This document shows positions 1 through 9,791 of a stretch of 64,000 bases of DNA, in pieces. Both the position numbers and the translations under genes were made by a program. The notes beneath the pieces were generated by a model. It was not told where the DNA came from, ran no database searches, and saw nothing but the letters and a program-made list of their open reading frames with translations. Origin of the DNA: Pandoraea apista (GTDB lineage: Bacteria; Pseudomonadota; Gammaproteobacteria; Burkholderiales; Burkholderiaceae). How positions within the stretch are numbered: position 1 is the first letter of the stretch; the number at the start of each line of letters is the position of its first letter. The stretch spans positions 124,001 through 188,000 of the forward strand of contig NZ_CP013481.2 in the NCBI RefSeq assembly GCF_001465595.2, in the 5' to 3' direction.

Positions 1-1
1 G

Positions 2-469
2 CTCATGCCGGACGGCACGACCTCTTATACGCGCGACGGCTCGTTTCAGGTCGACAACAACGGTCAGCTGGTGACGGCGTCGGGTTTCCCGATTCAGCCG
101 GCAATCACGATTCCGGCGAACGCGCTGTCGCTGACCATTGCCCGCGACGGTACGGTCTCGGTTACGCAACCGGGCAGCACGGCCAACGTGCAGATCGGTA
201 CCTTCCAGCTCGCCACGTTCATCAACAACGCCGGCCTGCAAAGCCTGGGCGATAACCTGTACGCCGAGACGGCCGCCTCGGGCGCGCCGAACGTGGCGCA
301 ACCGGGTACCAACGGTGCGGGCGTGCTCAATCAGAACTACGTCGAAACGTCGAACGTGAACGTGGTGGAAGAACTGGTGAACATGATTTCCGCGCAGCGC
401 GCCTATGAAATCAACTCGAAGGCGGTCACGGCATCCGACCAGATGCTGCAACGTCTGACCCAGATGTAA
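2..469 (+). CDS. flgG: Flagellar distal rod protein FlgG (C-terminal part)
   Basis: This is the 3' end of a gene that begins before the window; the reading frame is open from base 2. FlgG builds the distal rod, the drive shaft that passes through the P and L rings. The visible 155 residues include the rod/hook-family segment [13 protein letters not shown] and end with the conserved C-terminal helix region ([24 protein letters not shown] ... MLQRL), which is shared by FlgE/F/G and is closest in my recollection to FlgG. It is followed 42 bases later by flgH, the usual order, so it is probably the upstream gene of a flgGHIJKL transcription unit. Confidence 0.95.
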   Translation, partial: LMPDGTTSYTRDGSFQVDNNGQLVTASGFPIQPAITIPANALSLTIARDGTVSVTQPGSTANVQIGTFQLATFINNAGLQSLGDNLYAETAASGAPNVAQPGTNGAGVLNQNYVETSNVNVVEELVNMISAQRAYEINSKAVTASDQMLQRLTQM

Positions 470-511
470 GCGGCGGTTCGCCGCTGAAAGTGCTTAGGAA
501 TGAACGTCGAT

Positions 512-1234
512 ATGTCCGCTCAAACGACTTCCCCGACTGCAACGCAACGCAGCGCCGGACACGCGCGGTATCTTGCGCTCGTGGCCGCCGCGGCGCTGAG
601 CGGTCTGGCGGGCTGCGCCTACGTGCCGCAGGAACCGGTCGTAAACGGACCCACGACCACGCGCCCGCCGCCCCCGCCGATGGCGGCCGATCCGGAAGGC
701 TCGATCTACCGTCCGCTGTACTCGAATCGCCCGCTGTTCGAAGACCGCCGCCCGCGTAACGTTGGCGACATTCTCACGATCGTCATCAACGAAAACACGG
801 CGGCGAGCAAGAACTCGGCGGCCAACACGACCCGCGCGGGCAGTGGCACGCTGACGCTGAATCAGACGCCGGGCGTGATCGGTGGCGTGCTCAACAATCA
901 GGGACTGGATGCGAGCGGCGCAAACAAGTTCGACGCCAAGGGCGCAGCCAACGCCAACAACGTGTTCTCCGGTCAGATCACCGTGACCGTGATGGAAGTG
1001 CTGTCCAACGGCAATCTGGCCGTGGCCGGCGAGAAACAGATCGCCATCAATCAGGGCACGGAGTACATCAAGTTTTCGGGCATTGTCGCCCCGCAGACCA
1101 TTTCGGGCGCGAACACCGTGCCTTCGACGCAGGTGGCCGATGCGCGCATCGAATACCGTGGCAAGGGCTACATCAATGAAGCCGAAACCATGGGCTGGCT
1201 GCAACGCTTCTTCCTCAACGTTTCGCCCTTCTGA
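512..1234 (+). CDS. flgH: Flagellar L-ring lipoprotein FlgH
   Basis: FlgH forms the outer-membrane L ring, the bushing around the flagellar rod. It starts with a basic/hydrophobic leader ending in a lipobox (SGLAGC), giving lipid attachment at Cys35 counted from the ATG at 512. The conserved core includes the [21 protein letters not shown] segment and the C-terminal [13 protein letters not shown] ending that is diagnostic of FlgH. An ATG at 500 is in frame, but the only purine-rich ribosome site (AGGAA, 496-500) overlaps it; the ATG at 512 has a workable spacing, so I prefer it. The stop overlaps the flgI start by one base (TGATG), implying translational coupling. A second FlgH-like gene lies at 37237. 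Confidence 0.95.
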   Translation: MSAQTTSPTATQRSAGHARYLALVAAAALSGLAGCAYVPQEPVVNGPTTTRPPPPPMAADPEGSIYRPLYSNRPLFEDRRPRNVGDILTIVINENTAASKNSAANTTRAGSGTLTLNQTPGVIGGVLNNQGLDASGANKFDAKGAANANNVFSGQITVTVMEVLSNGNLAVAGEKQIAINQGTEYIKFSGIVAPQTISGANTVPSTQVADARIEYRGKGYINEAETMGWLQRFFLNVSPF

Positions 1235-2412
1235 TGTCGAACATGCCGTTCCTGCCGCGCCGCGCGCCCCAACACCGTCACCTTCGCCGGGCTGTCCGTC
1301 GCTTCGTTGCCACGCTTGCCGTGGCGGGCGCGGGCGCTGGCGTGCTGCTGGCGCCGGGGGCAGCCCACGCCGAGCGGCTCAAGGAGCTGGCGTCGATTCA
1401 GGGCGTGCGCGATAACCAGTTGATCGGCTACGGCCTCGTGGCCGGTCTCGACAACTCGGGCGACCAGACCACGCAAACGCCGTTCACCGTGCAGAGCATG
1501 ACCAACATGCTCTCGCAGTTGGGCATTACCGTTGCGCCCGGCACCAACATGCAGTTGAAGAATGTGGCCGCCGTGATGGTGACGGCCACGCTGCCGGCAT
1601 TCACGCGCCCCGGCCAGGCCATCGACGTGGTGGTGTCCTCGATGGGTAACGCCAAGAGTTTGCGCGGCGGCACGCTGCTCATGACCCCGCTCAAGGGGCC
1701 GGACGGTCAGGTCTACGCGCTCGCTCAGGGCAACCTGTTGATCGGCGGCGCCGGCGCGTCGGCGAACGGGTCGAGCGTGACCATCAACCAGTTGGCGTCG
1801 GGCCGGATTCCGAATGGCGCCATCGTCGAGCGCGCCGTACCGACGGCCATGGGCGGCCAGCCGGGCACCGTGCAGATGGAACTGAACGCCACGGACTTTT
1901 CGACCGCGCAGCGCGTGGTCGACGCCGTGAACCGGCGCTTCGGTTACAGCACCGCACAGGCGCTCGACGGCCGCGTGATTTTGCTGCGCACGCCGACAGA
2001 CCCGGCCGCGCGCGTGCAGTTTCTGGCACAGCTCGAAAGTCTGGAAGTGAAGCCGGACAATACGGCCGCCCGCGTCATCATCAATGCGCGGACCGGTTCG
2101 GTCGTGATGAACCAGAACGTGACGATCCAGCAATGCGCGGTGGCCCACGGCAACCTGTCGGTGGTCATCGACACGCAGAACAACGTAAGTCAGCCGGCGC
2201 CGTTCTCGGGCGGGCAGACGGTGGTGGCCCCGAATTCGCAGATCTCCGTCCAACAGGAGAACAACGCGCTCAAGATGGTGAAAGCGGGCGCCAACCTCGC
2301 CGATGTCGTTAAGGCGCTGAACTCGCTGGGTGCGAGTCCGGCGGACCTGATGTCGATTCTGCAGGCCATGAAGGCCTCGGGCGCCCTGCGCGCCGATCTG
2401 GAGATCATCTGA
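1234..2412 (+). CDS. flgI: Flagellar P-ring protein FlgI
   Basis: FlgI assembles the periplasmic P ring on peptidoglycan. The 392-residue product has a long basic leader and a signal peptide ending GAAHA, followed directly by the family's typical mature start [26 protein letters not shown]. Further conserved stretches include the QTPFTVQSM segment and the C-terminal [30 protein letters not shown]. Length fits the family. The gene is coupled to flgH by a one-base overlap and flgJ begins two bases after its stop, as expected for a compact P/L-ring operon. Confidence 0.97.
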   Translation: MSNMPFLPRRAPQHRHLRRAVRRFVATLAVAGAGAGVLLAPGAAHAERLKELASIQGVRDNQLIGYGLVAGLDNSGDQTTQTPFTVQSMTNMLSQLGITVAPGTNMQLKNVAAVMVTATLPAFTRPGQAIDVVVSSMGNAKSLRGGTLLMTPLKGPDGQVYALAQGNLLIGGAGASANGSSVTINQLASGRIPNGAIVERAVPTAMGGQPGTVQMELNATDFSTAQRVVDAVNRRFGYSTAQALDGRVILLRTPTDPAARVQFLAQLESLEVKPDNTAARVIINARTGSVVMNQNVTIQQCAVAHGNLSVVIDTQNNVSQPAPFSGGQTVVAPNSQISVQQENNALKMVKAGANLADVVKALNSLGASPADLMSILQAMKASGALRADLEII

Positions 2413-2413
2413 T

Positions 2414-3301
2414 ATGGCCGACGGCAACCGACTTACTGGCGCAGCGGGCAAGAACCTGCCCGATCTGACGCAGCGCGCCACGTACGACATGCAGGGCCTC
2501 ACCGCCTTGCGCGCCGCCGCGCACCAGCAAACGCCGCAAGCCACGCAACAGGCTGCCAAGCAGTTCGAGGCCGTCTTCACGCAGATGATGATGAAGAGCA
2601 TGCGCGAGGCCACCATGTCCGGCGGCCTGCTCGGCAGCGATCAGGAGAAGATGTTCAACGGCATGCTCGACGATCAGCTTGCCCAGCAACTCGCGTCGCA
2701 CAAGGGCATCGGTCTGGCGGATCTGATGCTCAAGCAGCTCGCCAACACCGGCACCACGTTGCCGCCTGCCGCTGTGGGGCGTCAGCAGTCGCTTCAGGGG
2801 CGTGCCTTCAATACGGCCGATGCCATCGGTGTAGCCGACGGGGCGCCGGCTGCTGCGGGCGAGTTCGTGGACCGCATGGCCACGGCCGCGCAGAACGCCA
2901 GCGCACAGAGCGGCATTCCGGCGCGGTTCATGCTGAGTCAGGCGGCGCTCGAATCCGGCTGGGGCAAGCGCGAAATCCGTCGTAGCGACGGTAGCACGAG
3001 TTTCAACGTGTTCGGCATCAAGGCGGGCAAGAACTGGACCGGCCCGACCGTCGAGGTCGCCACGACCGAGTACGTGAACGGCCAGCCGCGCAAGGTGATG
3101 GCCAAGTTCCGCGCCTATCGCTCGTATGACGAAGCGTTCAACGACTACGCGAATCTGATCTCGAACAACCCGCGTTACGCGTCGGTCGTGGCGAGCGCCA
3201 ATGACGCGGCGAGCTTTGCCACCAACCTCCAGCGCGCGGGCTACGCGACCGATCCGCAATACGCCAGCAAGCTCATGAAGATCATGAAGCACTTCGCCTG
3301 A
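2414..3301 (+). CDS. flgJ: Rod assembly protein / peptidoglycan hydrolase FlgJ
   Basis: This is a two-domain FlgJ of 295 residues. Residues about 30-115 form the rod-binding scaffold domain (QFEAVFTQMMMKSMR ... SDQEKMFNGMLDDQLAQ). Residues about 150-295 form a glucosaminidase (GH73-like) domain that opens the peptidoglycan layer for the rod; the catalytic glutamate is Glu180 in AALESGWGK. No Sec signal is seen, in keeping with export through the flagellar secretion apparatus. It starts two bases after flgI. The dual-domain form is typical of beta- and gammaproteobacteria. Confidence 0.96.
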   Translation: MADGNRLTGAAGKNLPDLTQRATYDMQGLTALRAAAHQQTPQATQQAAKQFEAVFTQMMMKSMREATMSGGLLGSDQEKMFNGMLDDQLAQQLASHKGIGLADLMLKQLANTGTTLPPAAVGRQQSLQGRAFNTADAIGVADGAPAAAGEFVDRMATAAQNASAQSGIPARFMLSQAALESGWGKREIRRSDGSTSFNVFGIKAGKNWTGPTVEVATTEYVNGQPRKVMAKFRAYRSYDEAFNDYANLISNNPRYASVVASANDAASFATNLQRAGYATDPQYASKLMKIMKHFA

Positions 3302-3479
3302 GCGCGAGGCGCACAGGGCGGCGGGCCGTTGCCCTGCCGGCGCGCAGTACGGAAAACGGGACGAAATCACCTGGCGCGGCGGCCTCAATATTGCCGCCGG
3401 ACTGCCGTAAACACATCGGTAACGGTACGCGAGCGGGCCCTTGGCCGCGGGGCGTGCCTCCAACTCAAGCCGCGAGATC

Positions 3480-5468
3480 ATGAGCCTAATCAATATTGGC
3501 ATGAGCGGGCTGAACGCCGCCCAGTTCGCCCTGAATACCACCGGCAATAACATCTCCAATTCGGGGACTGCCGGTTATAACCGCCAGGTCGTCAATTACG
3601 CCCAGCAGAATAGCCAGTTCACCGGCATGGGTTACCTCGGGCAGGGCGTGCTTGTGACCGACGTGTCACGCGTGTACGACCAGTTCCTGTCGAACCAGGT
3701 CAATCAGGCGCAGACCCAGTACAGCCAGCTCAATACCTACTACCAGCAGATCTCGCAGATCAACAACGCGCTGGGCAGCTCGACGACCGGCCTGTCGGCC
3801 TCGATGTCGAACTTCTTCACGAACTTGCAGACCATCGTGACCGCGCCGAACAACTCGGCCACCCGCGCCACGGTGATCTCCTCGGCGCAAACGCTCACGA
3901 GCATGTTCCAGTCGCTCTCGGGCACGTTGTCGTCGCTGCGCGCCAGCGTGAACGGCACGCTGACCCAGTCGACGGATCAGATCAACACCTACGCCAAGCA
4001 GATCGCCTCGCTGAACGACGCGATTCAGCAGGCGCAGGCCAACGGTATCAACGCCACGCCGAACGATCTGCTTGACCAGCGCGATCTGGCGGTGGCGAAC
4101 CTGAACGCCATTGTGCAGACGAACGTCGTCAAGGACAGCAGCGGCGCGTACAACGTCTTCATCGGCAACGGTCAGTCGCTGGTCACGGGCAACTCGGCAT
4201 ATCAGCTCACGACGGTGCCCTCGGCAAGCGATCCGTCGCAAATGACCATTGCGTACGTGAGTCCGAACGGAACGAAGGTCCCGATTCCGGAGTCGTCGAT
4301 TACCGGCGGCTCGCTGGCAGGGCTGTTGTCATTCCGCAGCGGTGCACTCACGCAAGCGCAGAACTCGCTTGGCCAGATCGCACTGTCGCTTGCCGGCACG
4401 TTCAACGCTCAGAACCAGCTCGGTCTGGACCTGTACGGGAATTTGGGGGGTAACTTCTTCACGGTGCCCAACCCTACGGTCATCGCCAGCACCACCAACT
4501 CGAACGGCGCCACCCTCAACGCCACGATCACCGACGCCTCAAAGGTGACCGCGAGCGACTACAACGTGAGCTTCGACGGTACCACCTACACGCTGACGCG
4601 CCAGTCGGACGGCGCGAAGTGGACGGCCGGCGCGCCGGCGACGCCGGGGGCAGCGCTGAACTTCCAGGACAGCAGCGGCGCGGCCTTTGCCGATGGTTTC
4701 TCGGTCACCACCGGCGGCATGGTGGCGGGCGACAGCTTCACGATTCAGCCCACGCGCAACGCGGCACAGAACATTGGCGTCTCGATCACCGATCCGGGCA
4801 AGATCGCGCTGGCAGCACCGATCATCGCGTCGACCGGCAGTGGCAATGGCGGGTCGCTCAAGGTCGATCAGGGCAGCGTGGACAAGAGCTATCTGTCGAA
4901 CGTGCTGACCGCCCCGGTGAGCTTCACTTTCAGCAAGAACGCCACGACCGGTGCGCTCACGCTGGTCGCGCCGTCGCCGATGACCGTCACGGTCAACGGG
5001 GTGACGACCTCGTACGCCGCCGGCGATACCGTGCCGTACGATGCCGCCAATGGTGCCAAGATCACCATGAACGGCATGACGGTCAATCTCAGTGGCACGC
5101 CGAACGATGGCGACAAGTTCACTATCGCACCGAACACGTCGGGTGCGGTGACCGACAACCGCAACGGCCTGGCGCTCTCGGCCCTGCAGAACGACAAGAC
5201 CCAGGTGGGCGGCTCGCAAAGTTACGCGACGGCCTATGCCAATCTGGTGTCGTTTGTGGGTTCGACCACGAATACCTATAAGGCCACCAGCGCTGCTCAG
5301 GCCACCCTGCTGCAACAAGCGCAAACGGCACAGCAGTCCAATTCTGGGGTGAACCTCGATGAAGAGGCCGCCAACCTGATCAAGTATCAGCAGCTTTATC
5401 AGGCCAACTCGAAGGTGATTCAGACAGCTTCGTCGCTGTTCGACACCATTCTCCAGATGGTCAACTAA
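3480..5468 (+). CDS. flgK: Flagellar hook-associated protein 1 FlgK
   Basis: FlgK is the first junction protein between hook and filament. The likely start is the ATG at 3480, which gives the canonical N-terminus MSLINIGMSGLNAAQFALNT with NNISNSGTAGYNRQ following. The protein is 662 residues, and the C-terminal heptad-rich helix (VNLDEEAANLIKYQQLYQANSKVI) is the conserved D0 segment. The middle (about 330-560) is a low-complexity Thr/Ser/Gly-rich variable domain typical of the exposed part. The 178-base gap after flgJ could hold its own promoter, but I see no convincing element. flgL follows 13 bases downstream. Confidence 0.96.
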   Translation: MSLINIGMSGLNAAQFALNTTGNNISNSGTAGYNRQVVNYAQQNSQFTGMGYLGQGVLVTDVSRVYDQFLSNQVNQAQTQYSQLNTYYQQISQINNALGSSTTGLSASMSNFFTNLQTIVTAPNNSATRATVISSAQTLTSMFQSLSGTLSSLRASVNGTLTQSTDQINTYAKQIASLNDAIQQAQANGINATPNDLLDQRDLAVANLNAIVQTNVVKDSSGAYNVFIGNGQSLVTGNSAYQLTTVPSASDPSQMTIAYVSPNGTKVPIPESSITGGSLAGLLSFRSGALTQAQNSLGQIALSLAGTFNAQNQLGLDLYGNLGGNFFTVPNPTVIASTTNSNGATLNATITDASKVTASDYNVSFDGTTYTLTRQSDGAKWTAGAPATPGAALNFQDSSGAAFADGFSVTTGGMVAGDSFTIQPTRNAAQNIGVSITDPGKIALAAPIIASTGSGNGGSLKVDQGSVDKSYLSNVLTAPVSFTFSKNATTGALTLVAPSPMTVTVNGVTTSYAAGDTVPYDAANGAKITMNGMTVNLSGTPNDGDKFTIAPNTSGAVTDNRNGLALSALQNDKTQVGGSQSYATAYANLVSFVGSTTNTYKATSAAQATLLQQAQTAQQSNSGVNLDEEAANLIKYQQLYQANSKVIQTASSLFDTILQMVN

Positions 5469-5481
5469 GCGCAGGGGCAAG

Positions 5482-6720
5482 ATGATGCGTATCAGCACCA
5501 ACATGATTTACGATCAGGGGCTGCGCTCGATGAGCCAGAACACCTCTGATTTGCTCAACACGCAAGCCCAGCTCTCGTCGGGCAAGCGCGTGACCACGCC
5601 GAGCGACGACCCGATCGCGGCTGCTCAGGCCGTTGCCGTCTCGCAAGACAACAGCATGAACACGCAGTACGCCGCGAACCGTGCTGCCGCGACGACCCAG
5701 CTTCAGCTCGAAGATTCGACTTTCGGCAGCATCATTAACTCGCTGCAACATGTGATGTCGCAAATCGCGTCGGCGGGCAACGCCACGCTCAACGACACCG
5801 ACCGCGCGACCATTGCGACCGACCTGCAATCGAGCTTCCAGCAGTTGCTCTCGCTCGCGAACACGACCGATGCCAACGGGCAATACCTGTTTGCGGGCTA
5901 CAAGGGCAACTCGGCCGCCTATGTAGCGTCGCCCACGGGCGCGTCGTATGCAGGCGATATGGGGGTGCGTTACGTGCAGGTGAGCCCCAATCGTCAGATC
6001 GCGATCAACGATCCTGGCGCGACCATCTTCGAAGGGATTCAGGCAAGTACCGCCAGCACGTTGATCAGCGGCAACTCGGCCAATCAGGGTACCGCGACAT
6101 ACTCTACCGTCTCGACGACCGACGTCACCAACGCGGGCGCGAACCATCAATACCAGATCAGCTTCGCGATCGACAACACCACCACGCCGCCCACGACCAA
6201 TTACACGGTCAAGGACCAGACGGACACGACAGTGCCCGATGTGACGGGGACGTACACTGCCGGTCAGCCGATCAACTTCGGTGGCAAGTCGGTCACCTTC
6301 TCGGGCGCACCGGCGGCGGGCGACAACTACACAGTGCAGCCGGCGAACAAGGCCAGCACTAACTTGTTCGACAATTTGCAGGCGCTGATCAACACGCTCA
6401 AGACACCGATCAACGGCACGAACGGCACAGGGCAGGCAAACCTCAGCAACGCGTTGACGACGTTTACCCAGATGTTCAGCAACACTTACGATAACGTCAC
6501 GACGGTCCGCACCACGACGGGCTCGCGAATGAACGAGCTGAGCGCGCTGAACAACATTGGCGATACGAACTCGCTCAACTACCAATCGCAACTCAGCGAT
6601 CTGCTCGATGTGGACTGGAACTCGGCGGCGACCAAGTTCGCGCAGTTGCAGGCTGCCTTGCAGGCGTCGCAACAGAGTTTCCTGCAAACGCAGAAGCTCT
6701 CGCTGTTCGCGCTGCTCTGA
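5482..6720 (+). CDS. flgL: Flagellar hook-associated protein 3 FlgL
   Basis: FlgL is the second hook-filament junction protein and is related to flagellin. The N-terminus MMRISTNMIYDQGLRSM and the QLSSGKRVTTPSDDPIAAAQA stretch are the flagellin/FlgL D0-D1 signature. The C-terminus (NYQSQLSDLLDVDWNSAATKFAQLQAALQASQQSF) supplies the partner helix. Length is 412 residues; a central 200-residue insert is variable. A second in-frame ATG lies at 5485. It is the last plus-strand gene of the set and is followed by a hairpin at 6768-6800 in the convergent gap with fliR. Confidence 0.95.
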   Translation: MMRISTNMIYDQGLRSMSQNTSDLLNTQAQLSSGKRVTTPSDDPIAAAQAVAVSQDNSMNTQYAANRAAATTQLQLEDSTFGSIINSLQHVMSQIASAGNATLNDTDRATIATDLQSSFQQLLSLANTTDANGQYLFAGYKGNSAAYVASPTGASYAGDMGVRYVQVSPNRQIAINDPGATIFEGIQASTASTLISGNSANQGTATYSTVSTTDVTNAGANHQYQISFAIDNTTTPPTTNYTVKDQTDTTVPDVTGTYTAGQPINFGGKSVTFSGAPAAGDNYTVQPANKASTNLFDNLQALINTLKTPINGTNGTGQANLSNALTTFTQMFSNTYDNVTTVRTTTGSRMNELSALNNIGDTNSLNYQSQLSDLLDVDWNSAATKFAQLQAALQASQQSFLQTQKLSLFALL

Positions 6721-6767
6721 GGCGTGACGCGCGGTTACTGAATCCGCGCGAGACGACGAAAAAGATA

Positions 6768-6816
6768 GCGGGCCACGCGGCATGACGCCGGGTGGCCCGC
6801 AGTCGTTTTGGCGGGG
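6768..6816 (+). terminator. Rho-independent terminator after flgL
   Basis: A perfect 9-base inverted repeat (GCGGGCCAC at 6768-6776, GTGGCCCGC at 6792-6800) with a 15-base loop is followed by a short T-rich stretch (GTCGTTTTGG). It lies between the converging flgL and fliR genes. The T-run is short, so it may act as a modest terminator. Confidence 0.6.
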
Positions 6817-6843
6817 GCGCTATTGATGACCGCCAGGCCGGTC

Positions 6844-7635
6844 TCAGGTCTTCGGTACGAAGGCGGCGGTGGCCCGCACCATCATGTCGATGCCGATGGA
6901 GATGAAGTGATCCATGACCGGTGCAATACGCGGCATCATCATTTCCAACACCACCAGACCGACACCCAGCGTGAGCGGAAAGCCCACGGCGAAGATGTTG
7001 AGCTGCGGGGCGGCCCGGTTCAGGATACCCAGCGCGAGGTTACAGATCAGCAGCGCGGCCACGAGTGGCAGCGACAGCATGAGCGCGAGCGTGAAGAGCT
7101 GGCCGCCGAGCATGGCCAGGTAATGCCAGCCCGCCACCGAGATCGGCGCGCTCGATACCGGCAACACCGTGAAGCTTTGCACCAGCGTGGCGAACATCAC
7201 CAAATGCCCGTTGGTGGCGAGGAACACTAGCATGGCCACGAGATTGAGCAGCATGCCGAGCACGGCTGTGCTGCCGTCGCTGTTGGGCGTGAGCAGGGTG
7301 GCGAACGAGAGGCCCATCTGCAACCCGACGAAGTCGCCCGCCATGCTGATGGCGGAGAACACGATCTGCATGCACCAGCCGAGCGCCGCGCCGATCATCA
7401 CTTGTTGCACGAGAATCCAGAGGCCTTCCCACGAGAACGGCGAGACGGCGGGCATGGGGCCGAGGACCGGCGCCAGCGCCAGCGCGACAATGCCCGCCAG
7501 ACCGATCTTGACCATGCCGGGTACCGAGGCGTCGCCGAACAACGGGGCGCTCATGGACAGCGCGAGCAGGCGCACGAACGGAAACAGGAACGTCGCAATG
7601 ACGCCCAGGAGTTGTTCGTAAGTGAAGCTGATCAA
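6844..7635 (-). CDS. fliR: Flagellar type III export gate protein FliR
   Basis: FliR is a membrane component of the FliPQR export gate inside the MS ring. The 263-residue product has about six hydrophobic segments, starts with MISFTYEQLLGVIATFLFPFVRLLALSMSAP (membrane helix 1) and contains the family-typical FVGLQMGLSFATLLTPNS loop. It is the last gene of a minus-strand fliLMNOPQR series; the gap to fliQ is 12 bases. Confidence 0.95.
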   Translation of the reverse strand: MISFTYEQLLGVIATFLFPFVRLLALSMSAPLFGDASVPGMVKIGLAGIVALALAPVLGPMPAVSPFSWEGLWILVQQVMIGAALGWCMQIVFSAISMAGDFVGLQMGLSFATLLTPNSDGSTAVLGMLLNLVAMLVFLATNGHLVMFATLVQSFTVLPVSSAPISVAGWHYLAMLGGQLFTLALMLSLPLVAALLICNLALGILNRAAPQLNIFAVGFPLTLGVGLVVLEMMMPRIAPVMDHFISIGIDMMVRATAAFVPKT

Positions 7636-7647
7636 AGCCGGCGCGGC

Positions 7648-7917
7648 TTACCCGACGAGGCCGGGAATGCCGGTGAGCAACTGACGCATGTAGTCGACCA
7701 TCAGGTTGAGCATCCACGGGCCCGCGATCACCAGCGTGACGAACACCGCAAGCAGCTTGGGAATGAACGACAGCGTCATTTCGTTGATCTGCGTGGCCGC
7801 CTGAAACAGGCTCACGAGCAGACCGGAGACGAGGGCGACAAGCAGCAGCGGCGCGGCGAGCAGCAGGGTGACCTGCATTGCCTGATGGGCCAGCGCCATG
7901 ACGGTTTCCGGAGTCAT
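7648..7917 (-). CDS. fliQ: Flagellar type III export gate protein FliQ
   Basis: FliQ is a small 89-residue subunit of the FliPQR gate. Two hydrophobic hairpin helices are visible (residues about 15-38 and 50-73), and the family pattern MTPETVMALAHQAMQVTLLLAAPLL and FQAATQINEMTLSFIPKLLAVF is present. It sits between fliP and fliR with short gaps, as in most flagellar operons. Confidence 0.95.
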   Translation of the reverse strand: MTPETVMALAHQAMQVTLLLAAPLLLVALVSGLLVSLFQAATQINEMTLSFIPKLLAVFVTLVIAGPWMLNLMVDYMRQLLTGIPGLVG

Positions 7918-7933
7918 TTCGCGTTCCTCGCCG

Positions 7934-8728
7934 CTACATCGTGAAGCTCTGGGCGAGCGAGCCCAGCAGCAGTTGCCAGCCGTCGACCACCACGAACAGC
8001 ATCAGCTTGAACGGCAGCGACACCGTGGAGGGCGAGACCATCATCATCCCCATCGACATCAGCACGCTCGCGACCACCAGATCGATGATCAGGAACGGAA
8101 TGAAAATCGTGAAGCCGATCTGGAACGCCGTTTTCAACTCGCTCGTAGCGAAGGCCGGCACGAGAATGCGCATCGGTACGTCTTCCGGGCCGTTCATCGG
8201 CGGTGTCTTGGCCAGCTTGGCGAAGAGCGCCAGATCGGCTTCACGCGTTTGCTTGAGCATGAACGCGTGGAAGGGCTTGGCCCCGGTGTCGATCGCCTGC
8301 TCGAAGCTGATCTTGTTCGCGGCGAACGGCTGATAGGCGTTGGTGTACGCTTGATCGAAGACCGGCGACATGACGAAGAACGTCAGAAACAGCGCGAGGC
8401 CGATCAGGATCTGGTTCGGCGGCGAGGTCGTCACGCCAATGGCATGGCGCAGCAGCGAGAGCACGATGATGATGCGCGTGAAGGCGGTCATCATCAGCAA
8501 CATCGCGGGCAGGAAGCCCAGCGACGTGAGCAGCAGCATTGTCTGCACGGACAGCGAATAGGTCTGTCCGCCACCGGGGGCCGGTGTCGTGGTCAGCGCG
8601 GGCAGCGTGGCCTGTGCGAGCGCCGTGCCCGGCAAGACGAGGCAGGCGAGTGCCAGCCCGAAGGCCAGCGCAAGCGTCGGACCCGCCGGACCCCGAGGCT
8701 TTCCGGCGCACAGCAAGCCACGCAACAT
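7934..8728 (-). CDS. fliP: Flagellar type III export gate protein FliP
   Basis: FliP forms the core of the export gate. The start chosen is the ATG at 8728, which overlaps the fliO stop by one base (TGATG) and gives a 264-residue protein with a cleavable signal peptide (ending GTALAQ), as is usual for FliP. Conserved elements include [47 protein letters not shown] and the C-terminal [20 protein letters not shown]. The reading frame stays open far upstream, but that part lies over fliO and is not FliP-like. Confidence 0.96.
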   Translation of the reverse strand: MLRGLLCAGKPRGPAGPTLALAFGLALACLVLPGTALAQATLPALTTTPAPGGGQTYSLSVQTMLLLTSLGFLPAMLLMMTAFTRIIIVLSLLRHAIGVTTSPPNQILIGLALFLTFFVMSPVFDQAYTNAYQPFAANKISFEQAIDTGAKPFHAFMLKQTREADLALFAKLAKTPPMNGPEDVPMRILVPAFATSELKTAFQIGFTIFIPFLIIDLVVASVLMSMGMMMVSPSTVSLPFKLMLFVVVDGWQLLLGSLAQSFTM

Positions 8729-9354
8729 CAGGAATCCTTTTTCATCGATTCGCGCAGTTTTTGCGCAAAAGCCTGCGCGGCGCGGTTGGCTTGTGCGCCC
8801 GGGTGGGCGACGCCGGGCGCGGCAGGCATGTCGGCGACGCGCTCGGCGTCGATCACATGCAGGCTGCGGACCTGCCCGGGTGCGACACCCAGCACGATCC
8901 AGTCGCCTGCGACTTCCACGACCACCACGCGTTCGCGCTGCCCCACAGCGGCACTGCCGACGATACGCACATTGCCGCCGCCCAGCGGGCGTTGCAGCCC
9001 GAAGCGCTTGGCGAGCCACGCGAGCCCGAACAGCAGGGCCAGCACGAGTACGAGGCCAAGGCCCGTTTGCACAATGCCCGCGCCGCCGAGACTGGGCACG
9101 GCGGCCGCCTGCGAGGCGCTGCCCTGCGCGTGCGCGCAGGAGATCGTCAGGAAGGTGAGGCCGAGAAAGCCGGAGATGCCACCGGAGACGGCGCGCGGGC
9201 GAGCCAGACCCGCCAAGGCCCGTGGGATGCGCCGCGCACCGGGGGACACACGAAGCGCGCGAAGGCCATGAAGGGCGCAAAGGGCGGTGCGAGAGGTCGT
9301 AGCGGTTGCCACGGCATGCCGCACGGGCTTGCCGTGGACTTGTATTGCCATCAT
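8728..9354 (-). CDS. fliO: Flagellar biosynthesis protein FliO
   Basis: FliO helps assemble the FliP ring. The product (208 residues) has one membrane helix at about residues 98-116 ([21 protein letters not shown]) followed by the cytoplasmic FliO domain with [29 protein letters not shown]. The N-terminal 75 residues are Arg/Ala-rich and poorly conserved, with a hydrophobic stretch ending CAHAQ that could be a signal sequence, so the true start may lie further in. The ATG at 9354 overlaps the fliN stop (ATGA), supporting that start. It is coupled to fliP downstream. Confidence 0.9.
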   Translation of the reverse strand: MMAIQVHGKPVRHAVATATTSRTALCALHGLRALRVSPGARRIPRALAGLARPRAVSGGISGFLGLTFLTISCAHAQGSASQAAAVPSLGGAGIVQTGLGLVLVLALLFGLAWLAKRFGLQRPLGGGNVRIVGSAAVGQRERVVVVEVAGDWIVLGVAPGQVRSLHVIDAERVADMPAAPGVAHPGAQANRAAQAFAQKLRESMKKDS

Positions 9355-9791
9355 CGATTGAGCTTACGGATGCGTTCGGATGGCGTGATGATATCAGTCA
9401 GGCGAATGCCGAACTTGTCGTTCACGACCACCACTTCGCCCTGAGCGATGAGGCACCCGTTGACCAGCACGTCCATCGGCTCGCCGGCCATGCCGTCGAG
9501 TTCCACCACCGAGCCCTGCGCCAGTTGCAGCAGGTTCTTGATGGCGATCTTCGTGCGGCCCAGCTCCACGGTCATCTGCACCGGGATATCGAGAATCAGA
9601 TCGATATCGTTGTGCGTGGCCGTTGCGGGATTTCCGGCGGTGGCGGCCAGCGGCTGAAACACGGGGGCGGCGGCCGGCGGTGGCGCGCTCGCGGGCGCCG
9701 GCTCGGCAGCCGTCTGCTCCGCCATGGCACTGGCCCACTCGTCCGCCATGGCCTGGGCGTCGTCACCGGGCGTTTGAGGGGTATCGCTCAT
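9351..9791 (-). CDS. fliN: Flagellar motor switch protein FliN
   Basis: FliN forms the lower part of the C ring that reverses the motor and docks the export ATPase complex. The ATG at 9791 shares bases with the fliM stop, giving 146 residues. Residues 1-65 are acidic then Ala/Pro-rich, and the SpoA-type domain follows ([18 protein letters not shown] ... [23 protein letters not shown] ... [21 protein letters not shown]). Overlaps on both sides (fliM, fliO) indicate tight translational coupling. Confidence 0.95.
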   Translation of the reverse strand: MSDTPQTPGDDAQAMADEWASAMAEQTAAEPAPASAPPPAAAPVFQPLAATAGNPATATHNDIDLILDIPVQMTVELGRTKIAIKNLLQLAQGSVVELDGMAGEPMDVLVNGCLIAQGEVVVVNDKFGIRLTDIITPSERIRKLNR